The notes under the pieces were generated by a model, which worked only from the letters and a program-made list of their open reading frames with translations, had not been told where the DNA came from and made no database searches. The translations under genes and the position numbers were made by a program. Below are positions 17,623-25,214 of a stretch of 64,000 nucleotides of DNA, in pieces (the first letter of the stretch is position 1; every line of letters begins with the position of its first letter). The stretch covers positions 1 through 64,000 of the forward strand of contig JBGALT010000001.1 of NCBI GenBank assembly GCA_044223665.1. Direction: 5' to 3'. Source of the stretch: JBBSAT01 sp044223665 (GTDB lineage: Bacteria; Myxococcota_A; Polyangia; Polyangiales; Sandaracinaceae).

Positions 17623-17628
17623 ATCCTA
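17623..17628 (-). promoter_or_regulatory. -10 box TAGGAT for the TPR gene at 17615
   Basis: The box ends 7 nt before ATG 17615. It also marks the border between the gene and the repeat block. Confidence 0.5.
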
Positions 17629-17738
17629 ACCCGCGCGCCCGACGTCGACCACGATGCCGGCGCCGCGCTCCCGCGGGGCCTCGTCGTCGACGGAGGGACC
17701 CGCTCGCCGGCGCTCGTCGACCCTCCATGCCCGCCCCT

Positions 17739-18520
17739 TCTGGGGTGGTCCGTGGCTGGTTTGGTCAGCGCGGCGCCCTCGCGCACCCGGTTTGCTCGGC
17801 GGCCTCCGTCTCGAGACGCGCGACTCCCTCTCTCGCGTGAGCGGGAGAGGGTTGGGGAGAGGGACTGCGAAGGCACTGTCGGAATGGGCCGCTGCGATAG
17901 ATGGACGCGATCGATCTCCGCCCATCTGTCGCCTTCGCGATCGCGGCGGTCACGGGGGGCGGTCCGAGGCTGGTTTGGTTGGCGCGGCGCCTTCGGCACC
18001 TCCACAGCCGAAGCGGCTGCGCCGCTTCGCTCCCGAGCAGGCGGGCTCTGCCCGCGCACCCGGGATTGCTCGGCGGACCTTTGTGTCGAGACGAGCGACT
18101 CCCTCGCCCGCGTGAGCGGGAGACTGGGAGAGGACTGCGAAGGTACTGTCGGCGTGGGTCGCTGCGATAGGCGGGCGCGCTCGATCGAGCCTCCGCCCAT
18201 CACGTTAACGCGTCGCGGCGGGCACGGGGGGCGCTCCTCGCCCGCATGTGTGCCGACGACGGCGCGCACGCAGGCGCTCGTCGCCCCCCGTGCCCGCCGC
18301 TCCTGGGGTGGTCCGTGGTTGGTTTGCGCGGCGCCTTCGGCACCTCCACAGCCGAAGCGGCGCACGCCGCTTCGGCAAGCGGGCGAGGGCTCTGCCCTCG
18401 CGCACCCGGTCCGCTCGGTGGCCTCCGTCATGAGACGCGCGACACCCTCTCTCGCCTGTGAGCTGCGCGAGGGCGGGGGCGCTGCGAAGGCGGTGTCGGA
18501 GCGGGCCGCTGTCGTCTCCT
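17739..18520 (+). repeat. Three degenerate copies of a non-coding repeat unit
   Basis: Copies begin near 17739, 17964 and 18300. Shared landmarks in order are GGTTTGGTxxGCGCGGCGCC, CTTCGGCACCTCCACAGCCG (copies 2 and 3), GCGCACCCGG, GAGACGxGCGACTCCCTC, GTGAGCGGGAGA and ACTGCGAAGG, then TGTCGG and GGGCCGCTGCGATAG. Short perfect hairpins recur inside the units, such as GCGAGGGC-TCT-GCCCTCGC and GAAGCGGC-TGC-GCCGCTTC. Frames through the block are Arg-rich and not conserved between copies, so I treat the whole 17616-18620 interval as non-coding. Confidence 0.7.
18215..18300. repeat. 19-bp perfect inverted repeat inside the repeat block
   Basis: Arms at 18215-18233 and 18282-18300 are exact complements of 19 bases (containing GCACGGGGGGCG and its complement) around a 48-base spacer. 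It lies at the junction of repeat copies 2 and 3. Confidence 0.75.
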
Positions 18521-18607
18521 GCGGGTCCCACGTGCCCGCCCGACTGGGGGGCTCGGCGAGAAGAGCCGGCCGCCCCATCGCGGATTGCGGCATGCCGTCT
18601 GGCGTAC

Positions 18608-18613
18608 GATACT
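18608..18613 (+). promoter_or_regulatory. -10 box GATACT for the antitoxin gene
   Basis: The box ends 7 nt before ATG 18621, predicting a leaderless antitoxin-toxin mRNA. Confidence 0.45.
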
Positions 18614-18620
18614 CTGCCAC

Positions 18621-19079
18621 ATGGCAAGCGACGGCGGCGCCGGGCGATCGGCGGCGGAGAGGACCAACGACATGCTCGGCGGGCCGCGCGCCACGCGGGT
18701 CCGCGCGCCGAGCATGCTCTCGCTCCACGACGCGGCGGAGCGCCGGCTCGGGATCGCGGTCGTCGATGCGCTGGCCGAGAACCTCGACGCGTCGCGCGAC
18801 GCGCTGCTCGAGAGCCTGTCGGTCTCCAGCCGGACGATGGCACGCCGCCGCGTCGAAGGCTCGCTCTCGGCCGAGGAGTCCGATCGCGCGCTGCGCCTCG
18901 CGCGCATCGCCGCCACGGCCGAGGACGTGCTCGGTGACCGCGAGGCGGCGGCGGCGTGGCTCAAGCAGCCGAGCCGCGCGCTCGGCGGGCGCGTGCCGCT
19001 CGACCTCGTGCGCACCGACGCCGGCGCGACGCTGGTGACCGACGTGCTCGGCCGGCTCGAGCACGGCGTCTTCGGCTGA
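18621..19079 (+). CDS. Xre/MbcA/ParS-family antitoxin
   Basis: A 152-aa protein. An N-terminal helical DNA-binding region (LGIAVVDALAENLDASRDALLESLSVSSRTMARRR in outline, about residues 42-76) matches the Xre-like half. The C-terminal part has ARIAATAEDVLGDREAAAAW, LKQPSRALGGRVPLDL and a final helix, the DUF2384 (MbcA/ParS/Xre) toxin-binding domain. It neutralises the RES toxin encoded next and normally represses its own promoter. The stop overlaps the toxin start by one base (TGATG). Confidence 0.88.
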   Translation: MASDGGAGRSAAERTNDMLGGPRATRVRAPSMLSLHDAAERRLGIAVVDALAENLDASRDALLESLSVSSRTMARRRVEGSLSAEESDRALRLARIAATAEDVLGDREAAAAWLKQPSRALGGRVPLDLVRTDAGATLVTDVLGRLEHGVFG

Positions 19080-19543
19080 TGGCGCGCGTCTTCCGTCTCG
19101 CCCGCCGCAAGTACGCTCGCCCGACCGACCTGCTCTCCGGCGCCGGCGCATCGCTCTATGGCGGCCGCTGGAACCAGAAGGGCACGCGGCTCGTCTACGC
19201 GGCGTCGCACCAGTCGCTCGCGGTGCTGGAAGCGCTCGTGCACGCGTCGACGCTGCCGACGGATCTGGTGCTCGTCGAGATCGAGGTGCCCGATGCGCTC
19301 GCCACCGAGCGCTGGTCGGTCGCAAACATGCCGCGCGGATGGGACCGTCATCCGCCGCCGCGCGCGACGCAGCGCCGCGGGACCGTGTGGGCCCGCGCCG
19401 CGCGATCGCTCGCAGTATGGGTGCCCTCCGCGGTGGTCGCTGCCGAGTGGAACTGCCTGATCAACCCCGCGCATCCGAGCATCGGCCGCGCGCGGGCGCG
19501 CGTGGTCGGGCCGTTCCAGCTCGACGCGCGGCTGCGCCCCTGA
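19079..19543 (+). CDS. RES-domain toxin
   Basis: A 154-aa RES protein. Family members degrade NAD+ and arrest growth when freed from the Xre antitoxin. Visible family features are YGGRWNQKGTRLVYAA (catalytic Arg in GGRW), SLAVLEALVH (conserved Glu), and a late VVAAEWNCLINPAHPS with the conserved Asn-Pro-x-His. The length is typical. It is translationally coupled to the antitoxin. A long-range GC hairpin may form between this gene and corA, which converges on it. Confidence 0.9.
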   Translation: MARVFRLARRKYARPTDLLSGAGASLYGGRWNQKGTRLVYAASHQSLAVLEALVHASTLPTDLVLVEIEVPDALATERWSVANMPRGWDRHPPPRATQRRGTVWARAARSLAVWVPSAVVAAEWNCLINPAHPSIGRARARVVGPFQLDARLRP

Positions 19544-19639
19544 TTTCCAAATTGGCTCGGCCTCTCGCGCCGACCTCGCCGTCGCGCGGATCGCCGGATC
19601 GCCGGAGCGCCGGCCGAGCCCGCCACGAGCGGCCCGCCG

Positions 19640-20614
19640 TCAGAGCCAGCGCTTTCGCTTGAAGAAGGCCACGAGACCGACCGCGGTGATCGCCATCGTC
19701 CCGATCGCCACGAAGTAGCCGTAGCGCCAGTGCAGCTCCGGCATGACGTCGAAGTTCATCCCGTAGAGGCCGGCGATGAAGGTCAGCGGAAGCATGATGG
19801 TGCTCGAGAGCGTGAGCACCTTCATCACTTCGTTCATCCGGTGGCCGTTGAGCGAGATGTACGCCTCGAGCGCGCCGTTCACGATCTCGCGGAAGCTGTC
19901 GCCGAGATCCACGACCCGCACGAAGTGATCGTAGGCGTCGCGGAAGAAGGGGCGCGTCTCCTCGGGAACGAGGGCGAAGTCGCCGCGGCCGAGACGATTG
20001 AGGATCTCCTTCTGGTGCAGGCCCACGCGGCGCAGGCGCTGGAGGGTGCGCTTCATCGCGAAGACCTGCTCGAGCAGGTGCGGCCCCGAGCCGTGGAGGA
20101 TCTCGGTCTCGAGGCGGTCGATGTCCTGGTCGAGGCGATCCATCAGCGGCAGGAAGCGTTCGGTGATGTCCTCCACCATCAGGTACGCGACGTAGGCCGC
20201 ACCCTTGCGCAGCTCGGTGGGCTTGCGCTTCACCATCTCGTGCGCCGATGCCGCGGCGACGCTGTCTCTGGGGTGGCTCGAGACGAGCCAGTTCGGGCCC
20301 ACGAAGAAGTCGCAGTCGTAGGTGTCGACCTCGCCCTTCTTCTCGCAGCCGTCCTTGAGCGCGTGGAAGACGAGATAGAGATAGTCGGCGGAGCGCTCCA
20401 CCTTCGGCGTCGGCGAGTCGGCGAGCATGTCGTCGATCAGGATCGAGTGGATGTGGAACACGCTCGCCAAGAGGCGCTTCTCCGGCTCGTCCGGATCCCA
20501 CATGTCGACCCACAGGACGTTCTTCCCGTTCGCGAGGAGCGCCGGCAGCGCATCGACGGTGGCGGTGGAGAGCTCGTCTCTGCCTTCTTCGAGGACGGTG
20601 ATCCGGAACGTCAC
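19640..20614 (-). CDS. corA: CorA-type magnesium/cobalt transporter
   Basis: A 324-aa protein: cytosolic alpha/beta domain, long helix bundle, then two C-terminal membrane helices with the pore signature YGMNFDVMPE between them and a KRKRWL end. It forms a pentameric Mg2+ channel in the inner membrane. GTG 20614 is preceded by TATCAT with 6 nt spacing, which supports that start. No partner genes; the upstream neighbour on the same strand is a kinase on the other side of a 55-base gap. Confidence 0.95.
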   Translation of the reverse strand: MTFRITVLEEGRDELSTATVDALPALLANGKNVLWVDMWDPDEPEKRLLASVFHIHSILIDDMLADSPTPKVERSADYLYLVFHALKDGCEKKGEVDTYDCDFFVGPNWLVSSHPRDSVAAASAHEMVKRKPTELRKGAAYVAYLMVEDITERFLPLMDRLDQDIDRLETEILHGSGPHLLEQVFAMKRTLQRLRRVGLHQKEILNRLGRGDFALVPEETRPFFRDAYDHFVRVVDLGDSFREIVNGALEAYISLNGHRMNEVMKVLTLSSTIMLPLTFIAGLYGMNFDVMPELHWRYGYFVAIGTMAITAVGLVAFFKRKRWL

Positions 20615-20620
20615 GCCGCG

Positions 20621-20626
20621 ATGATA
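20621..20626 (-). promoter_or_regulatory. -10 box TATCAT for corA
   Basis: The box ends 6 nt before GTG 20614. Confidence 0.5.
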
Positions 20627-20669
20627 CGCCGGGACGGCGCCGTCTTCGTGCCCCCGCTGACGGCGACCG

Positions 20670-22412
20670 TCAGCGGGCGGTGACGAGGAAGTGGAGCGCG
20701 AGCCAGCCGACGGTGATTCCCAGCGCGAGCGTGACCAGGACGCCGAGGGCGATGCCGACCCAGGCGAGAGGGCCGAGGCCGCGGCGCGCCGGCGGCTGCG
20801 AGGCGGCCGGCGCCGGCGCGGCGGCCGTGCGCGCGGCCGCGATCACCCGCCGCTGGATCGCGTTGGGCGGCGTGAACGTGGCGGCAGGTGCGGATCCCAC
20901 GCGCGGGAGAGCACCCCCGCCGCCGGCGGGGTGCGAGCCGGCGACGCCGGGCGGAGCGCCCCAGTCCTGCGGCGTGCCCCAGCCGGAGCTCGATCCGCTC
21001 GGCGGCGCGGACGCCGGCGCCGCCTGGGGCACGCTCGCCGCCGCGGGCATGGGCCCGGAGTAGCTCGGCGTCCCGCGCGGCGCGCCCCACTCCTCGGGCA
21101 AGCCGTGCGGGGAGCCGGCGTGGCTCGAGAGCGGCGCGGCCGCGCGGCTCGAGGGCGGCGCGGCGGACGCCGGCACCGGCAGCGGCATCGCGGGAGGCGC
21201 GAACGAGGGCGAGAGGGTGGCCGGGATCGACTCCACGGCGACCGGCCGCACGGGAGCGGCCGCGATGCCGATGCCGTACGCGGTGCGTGCCAGAGACGCC
21301 GCGCGCGGCGCGGCCGGCGGGATCGAGGGCAGGCGCGCCTTGGGGGCCGGCTCGCCCTCGTCCTCTTCGTCGGGCACGAGCGAAGGCACGACCTGGGTCA
21401 GCGCGTCCTCACCGCCACCCACCGCGAGCGGCCGCTGGATCACCACGCTCGGCGGCAGCACGCGTGCGTCCTCGGCCAGCTCCTCGGCGAGGAGACTGCG
21501 CGCGAGCGACGAGAGCGCGCTCTCGGTCACGCGCGCCGCGGCAGGGACCGCGAGCAAGAGGGCCGACTGCAGCTCCGCCGCCGTCTGGAAGCGCTCCTCG
21601 ACGCGCGGCGCCAGCGCCTTCATCGCGACCGCGTCGAGCCCGGGCGGGATGGTCGGCTGCAGGCGACTGGGCGGCACGATGCTCGGCGAGAGCACGAGGC
21701 GCACGAGCTCGGCGTCCGTCTTGGCGGAGAACGCCTTGCGGTACGTCAGCATCTCCCAGAGCACGATCCCGAGGGAGTAGACGTCGGTGCGGCGATCGAC
21801 GGCGCGCCCCGCGGCATGCTCGGGCGCCATGTAGCGCAGCTTGCCCTTCATCATGCCCTTGGCGGTCTGATGGCTGCGACCGGCCGCCTTCGCGATGCCG
21901 AAGTCGATCAGCTTCACCTGTCCGGCGTAGGTGACGAGGATGTTCTGCGGCGTGACGTCGCGGTGGACGATGCCGAGCGGTCGCCCTGCTTCGTCGGTCG
22001 CGTCGTGCGCGCCGTGCAGGCCCGCCGCGACGGAAGCGATGAGGTGCACGACGACCTCCTGGGCGAGCGCGCGCTGCTTCTCGGCCAGGCGCCTCACGAA
22101 GCGCTGGAGCGGCGCGCCGTGCAGGTACTCCATCACCATGTAGTAGAGCGAGCCCTCGTACCCGGTCGCCTCCACGCGCACGACGTTCGGGTGGTGGATG
22201 CGCGCGCTCAGGCGCGCTTCGTCGAGGAACATCTCGACGAAAGCCTGCTCGTTGGCGAACCGCGGGTGCACGACCTTGATCGCGACGTAGCGGTTGTCCT
22301 GCACCGATCGGCCCAGGTAGACGGCGGCCATGCCGCCGCTGGTGAGCGGCGAGACGATCTCGTACGCCCCGAGCCGCAGGCCAGGCGGGAGCGCGTGGGC
22401 GCCGGTCGACAC
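20670..22412 (-). CDS. Ser/Thr protein kinase 1 with C-terminal membrane anchor
   Basis: A 580-aa kinase. Gly loop LTSGGMAAVYLG, catalytic Lys 46, HRD at 150-152 (HRDVTPQN) and DFG Asp 170 are all present. After the kinase domain (about 15-290) comes a roughly 250-residue Pro/Ala/Ser-rich linker and one membrane span at about 549-576 that ends three residues before the C-terminus, so almost everything is cytoplasmic and there is no external sensor domain. GTG 22412 has TAAGCC 7 nt upstream. It lies downstream of the RCC1-type lipoprotein gene. Confidence 0.92.
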   Translation of the reverse strand: MSTGAHALPPGLRLGAYEIVSPLTSGGMAAVYLGRSVQDNRYVAIKVVHPRFANEQAFVEMFLDEARLSARIHHPNVVRVEATGYEGSLYYMVMEYLHGAPLQRFVRRLAEKQRALAQEVVVHLIASVAAGLHGAHDATDEAGRPLGIVHRDVTPQNILVTYAGQVKLIDFGIAKAAGRSHQTAKGMMKGKLRYMAPEHAAGRAVDRRTDVYSLGIVLWEMLTYRKAFSAKTDAELVRLVLSPSIVPPSRLQPTIPPGLDAVAMKALAPRVEERFQTAAELQSALLLAVPAAARVTESALSSLARSLLAEELAEDARVLPPSVVIQRPLAVGGGEDALTQVVPSLVPDEEDEGEPAPKARLPSIPPAAPRAASLARTAYGIGIAAAPVRPVAVESIPATLSPSFAPPAMPLPVPASAAPPSSRAAAPLSSHAGSPHGLPEEWGAPRGTPSYSGPMPAAASVPQAAPASAPPSGSSSGWGTPQDWGAPPGVAGSHPAGGGGALPRVGSAPAATFTPPNAIQRRVIAAARTAAAPAPAASQPPARRGLGPLAWVGIALGVLVTLALGITVGWLALHFLVTAR

Positions 22413-22434
22413 TTCCCCGGGCTTACCCGGCTAT

Positions 22435-22454
22435 TCGGGAAACTGGAAGAGGAT
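22435..22454. repeat. Direct repeat of the ftsB 3' end (left copy)
   Basis: 20 bases, 19 identical to 24747-24766, the codons for the last residues (ILFQFPE) of the FtsB-like protein. The left copy also reads ILFQFPE and stop in the same orientation. The two copies bracket the RCC1-type gene and a fragment of the dispersed repeat. Confidence 0.5.
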
Positions 22455-22474
22455 TGCGGCCTCGTCGTACGCGT

Positions 22475-24610
22475 TCAGTGCGCGTGGGCCACGCGATCGA
22501 GCGGGAGCGGGCAGAAGAGCCCGGCGTAGAGGCCGGAGACCAAGAGCCCCCAGCACACGACGTGGCCGTCGGCTCGCCGCGCGCAGACCTCGCCCGCGTC
22601 GCCGAGCTCGACGGCATCGCTCGACATCGGCGTCGTGTGGGTCACGGTCACGTCGTTCGCGCCGAGCTGGCCGCGATCGCCCCGCCCCCAGCACTCGACC
22701 GCGCCGCTCGCCCACCGCGCGCAGAGCATCGAGTCGAGCGGCAGGATCTCGGCGGCCTCGTCGAGCACGGGCACGTGCACGAGCACGCCCTCGACCGGCG
22801 CCGCGATCCCCAGCAAGGGCGGAAGCGTCTCGAGCGCGAGGCCACGGAATCGACAGTCCACCGCACCGCCCACGTGGCGCACGCAGTCGAGGGCCGGGCG
22901 CCCGCTCGAGTCCACGACGTTGCCCGCACCGGACCAGAGCGCCACCGCGTCCACGACGTCGGGCCACGGATCGCCGATCTGACAGGGCCCGAAGTCGTAG
23001 CAAGCGAAGTCGGCCACGCGGCCATCGGTCAAGCGGATCGCGCGCGGCGTCAGCTCGGCCACGGGCGCGGGCGTGGCCATCGGACTGGCCGGCGGCATCG
23101 TGGCCCCGCCCCAGAGGGTCCAGGTGAAGAGCTCTCCCGCCGCCGTGATCCCGAGCGCGCGCCGCGATCCGCACGCGGCGTCCACGATCGGTCGAGGAGC
23201 TCCGCCGAACAGCGCCGACGGTGCCACGACACATCGGAAGCTCCCGTCGTCGCGCAGCGCAGCTCCGTCCTCGAGATGCACGACGTGATCGAGCCCGGGC
23301 TGCGTCTCGAGCGGCGAGGGCGGCGGTGGGCAGGGCTCGTCGTAGCCCGCGCCGTGCGGCACGTCCCAGCACGCGACCGTGGCGTCGCTGCGGAGCGCGC
23401 AGCGCCCGTCGACCTCGACGGCATCGGTGAGCCCAGGCACTTCGCTGGGCGCGATGCGATCCATTCCGTCGCCGTTCTCCCCGCGCCGCCCGAGGCCGTT
23501 GCAACGCACGGTGCCGTCGCAGCCGAGCGCGCAGACGTGCTCGCCGACCGCCGCGAGCGCGACATCGCTCGCCGCCGGCACCAGCCTCGGCGCGGGCGTG
23601 CGCGCATGCGTCCAGCAGGCGAGCGAGCCGTCCGCGCGCACCGCGCACACCTCGAGGTAGGTCCGGCCGTGCGCGAATGCGATCGCATCGTCGATCCCCG
23701 CGACGTCGAAGGGCACCGGCGGAGTCTCGGTCACCGTCTGCTCGCCCGCGCACGAGACGCGCCCCGAGCGCCGCACGACGCAGACGTAGGGACCGAACGA
23801 CTCGACGTCGACGCCGTCGTCGATCCCCGGCAGCGTGTAGCGCCGCGCGATGCGCGAGTCGGGCACCTGGATCGCCTCGACGTGGCCGTCGTCGAAGAGC
23901 GCCGCCGCGTTCGTCTCGCCGAGCGCGAGCCGCTCGGCGCCCGCGAGCCCCGGCACCTCGAAGGGCTGCGTGGGCGGCTCCGCCGGGGTGCCGAACGCCG
24001 GGCCGAGAAAGCCCGCGCCTCCCCAGCACCACCAGCGAGCCTCGGCGAGACGCGCGCAGCTCGTGCCACCGGTGACGACGAGGCGATCGGCATGCGCGAT
24101 CCGGGCGACGCGCGTCGGCGTGGTGACGGGCGTGCTCGAGGGAGCGAGCCCGACTTGGCCCGCGAAGTCGTCGCCCCAGCACGAGACGCCTCCGTCGCGG
24201 TGCAGCACACAGCGATGGTCACCGCTGTCGACGACGCTCACGACGTCGGTCATGCCTGCATAGGCGAGCTCGCGCGGCTCGACCCACGTGGGCGCGCCGG
24301 GGCGCACCTGCCCCCAGTCGTCTTCGCCCCAGCACCACAGCTGGTCGGAGTCGTCGATGCGGCAGCCGCCGCCACGGCTGACGGCGAGCGCGCGGGTGCC
24401 AGGCGCTGCGCAACGAGCGAGCGATGCGTCGTCACCGGCCCCGGCGTCGCGTGCACCGGCGTCGATCGCGCCCACGTCACCGACGCCGAACGCGTCGCGC
24501 GTCGCATCCGCATCGAGCGCCGGCGCGCCCACGTCCGCGTCGGCGTCGGCGCCGTGCGCGACGCCGCACCCCGAGGCGAGCAAGAGCGCGATGCCCCAGA
24601 GGCGAGCCAT
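22475..24610 (-). CDS. RCC1-repeat lipoprotein, 711 aa
   Basis: The signal peptide ends in LLASGC (lipobox Cys 15), followed by an Asp/Ala-rich linker. The rest is a series of roughly 45-60-residue units with Cys and WCWG or SCWG cores (CRIDDSDQLWCWGEDDWGQV, CVLHRDGGVSCWGDDFAGQV), the RCC1 beta-propeller pattern common in secreted myxobacterial proteins; at least ten units can be counted. Likely surface-anchored, ligand unknown. No -10 box at the usual distance before ATG 24610. It sits between two copies of the ftsB 3' end. Confidence 0.85.
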   Translation of the reverse strand: MARLWGIALLLASGCGVAHGADADADVGAPALDADATRDAFGVGDVGAIDAGARDAGAGDDASLARCAAPGTRALAVSRGGGCRIDDSDQLWCWGEDDWGQVRPGAPTWVEPRELAYAGMTDVVSVVDSGDHRCVLHRDGGVSCWGDDFAGQVGLAPSSTPVTTPTRVARIAHADRLVVTGGTSCARLAEARWWCWGGAGFLGPAFGTPAEPPTQPFEVPGLAGAERLALGETNAAALFDDGHVEAIQVPDSRIARRYTLPGIDDGVDVESFGPYVCVVRRSGRVSCAGEQTVTETPPVPFDVAGIDDAIAFAHGRTYLEVCAVRADGSLACWTHARTPAPRLVPAASDVALAAVGEHVCALGCDGTVRCNGLGRRGENGDGMDRIAPSEVPGLTDAVEVDGRCALRSDATVACWDVPHGAGYDEPCPPPPSPLETQPGLDHVVHLEDGAALRDDGSFRCVVAPSALFGGAPRPIVDAACGSRRALGITAAGELFTWTLWGGATMPPASPMATPAPVAELTPRAIRLTDGRVADFACYDFGPCQIGDPWPDVVDAVALWSGAGNVVDSSGRPALDCVRHVGGAVDCRFRGLALETLPPLLGIAAPVEGVLVHVPVLDEAAEILPLDSMLCARWASGAVECWGRGDRGQLGANDVTVTHTTPMSSDAVELGDAGEVCARRADGHVVCWGLLVSGLYAGLFCPLPLDRVAHAH

Positions 24611-24659
24611 GCGATGACGCTGCGCGCCTCCGGCCCGCGCGTCAATCGGCCCGCGGACG

Positions 24660-24735
24660 ACGGGTGTGATCGCGGAAGGGGGCAGCAGACCTCGACCGTT
24701 CTGCGCAGCGGCCTCGCGGCAAGACCCGCGGACGA
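24660..24735 (+). repeat. Dispersed repeat, partial copy 3
   Basis: Contains CCTCGACCGTTCTGCGCAGC followed by GGCCTCGCGGCAAGAC, matching 1437-1472 with a few changes, and a GTGATCGCGGAAG element matching 1507-1519. The order of the parts differs from copy 1, so this is a rearranged fragment. Confidence 0.6.
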
Positions 24736-24742
24736 CCTTCGC

Positions 24743-25036
24743 TCACTCGGGGAACTGGAAGAGGATCTCGCCCGCGCGGACCATCCCCAGCTCGTCGCGG
24801 GCGATCCGCTCGACCGAGGCTTGATCGGTCCGCAGCGCCTCGACGTCGCGAGCCAGCGCCCGCACCTCGAGCCGCAGCGTTTCGTTCTGGTGGGCGAGCT
24901 CGGCCTGCTCGTCCCGCAGCGCGCGGTAGCGCGGCAGGCCCCGCTCGTCGAGCACGAGCAAGGGCACCGAGACGATCGCCAGCACGAGGAGCGCGGTGGG
25001 CAGGAGCCAAGCGAGCGTGGAGGCGTCGGTACGCAC
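24743..25036 (-). CDS. ftsB: FtsB/DivIC-like septum protein
   Basis: A 97-aa protein: one N-terminal membrane span (LAWLLPTALLVLAIVSVPLL), then a coiled coil (LRDEQAELAHQNETLRLEVR, continuing to about residue 75) and a conserved end with IARDELGMVRAGEILFQFP. This is the standard septum-formation-initiator layout: a bitopic protein that joins FtsL and FtsQ in the divisome. Length is typical. The last codons are duplicated at 22435-22454. Confidence 0.88.
   Translation of the reverse strand: MRTDASTLAWLLPTALLVLAIVSVPLLVLDERGLPRYRALRDEQAELAHQNETLRLEVRALARDVEALRTDQASVERIARDELGMVRAGEILFQFPE
24747..24766. repeat. Direct repeat (right copy, inside ftsB)
   Basis: The functional copy of the 20-base element at 22435-22454; it encodes the C-terminus of the FtsB-like protein. 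Confidence 0.5.
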
Positions 25037-25193
25037 GGCGAGGTGACGATCGGGCGCCAGGCCCGTTCCGTCCAGAAAGCGGCCGCGGCCGCGCGGCGCC
25101 GCCTTCCGCCAGCACGGAAACGCGGAAGCGAGCCCACACGTGCCTGCGCGATGCTATGGGTCGCCCGGAGCGCACGCCCCTGGCGGGTGCGCG

Positions 25194-25199
25194 TATACT
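25194..25199 (+). promoter_or_regulatory. -10 box TATACT for kinase 2
   Basis: It ends 15 nt before ATG 25215, giving a predicted leader of only about nine bases without a ribosome binding site. Confidence 0.45.
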
Positions 25200-25214
25200 G
25201 AGCGGCTGGAACGA

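Noticed and set aside
17739..18620. Several 60-150-codon frames in the repeat block
   Set aside because: Frames are not kept between the three repeat copies and have no initiation signals.
22431..22474. Short ORF end reading DEAAILFQFPE as a separate gene
   Set aside because: No start codon or ribosome binding site; better explained as a duplicated ftsB end.
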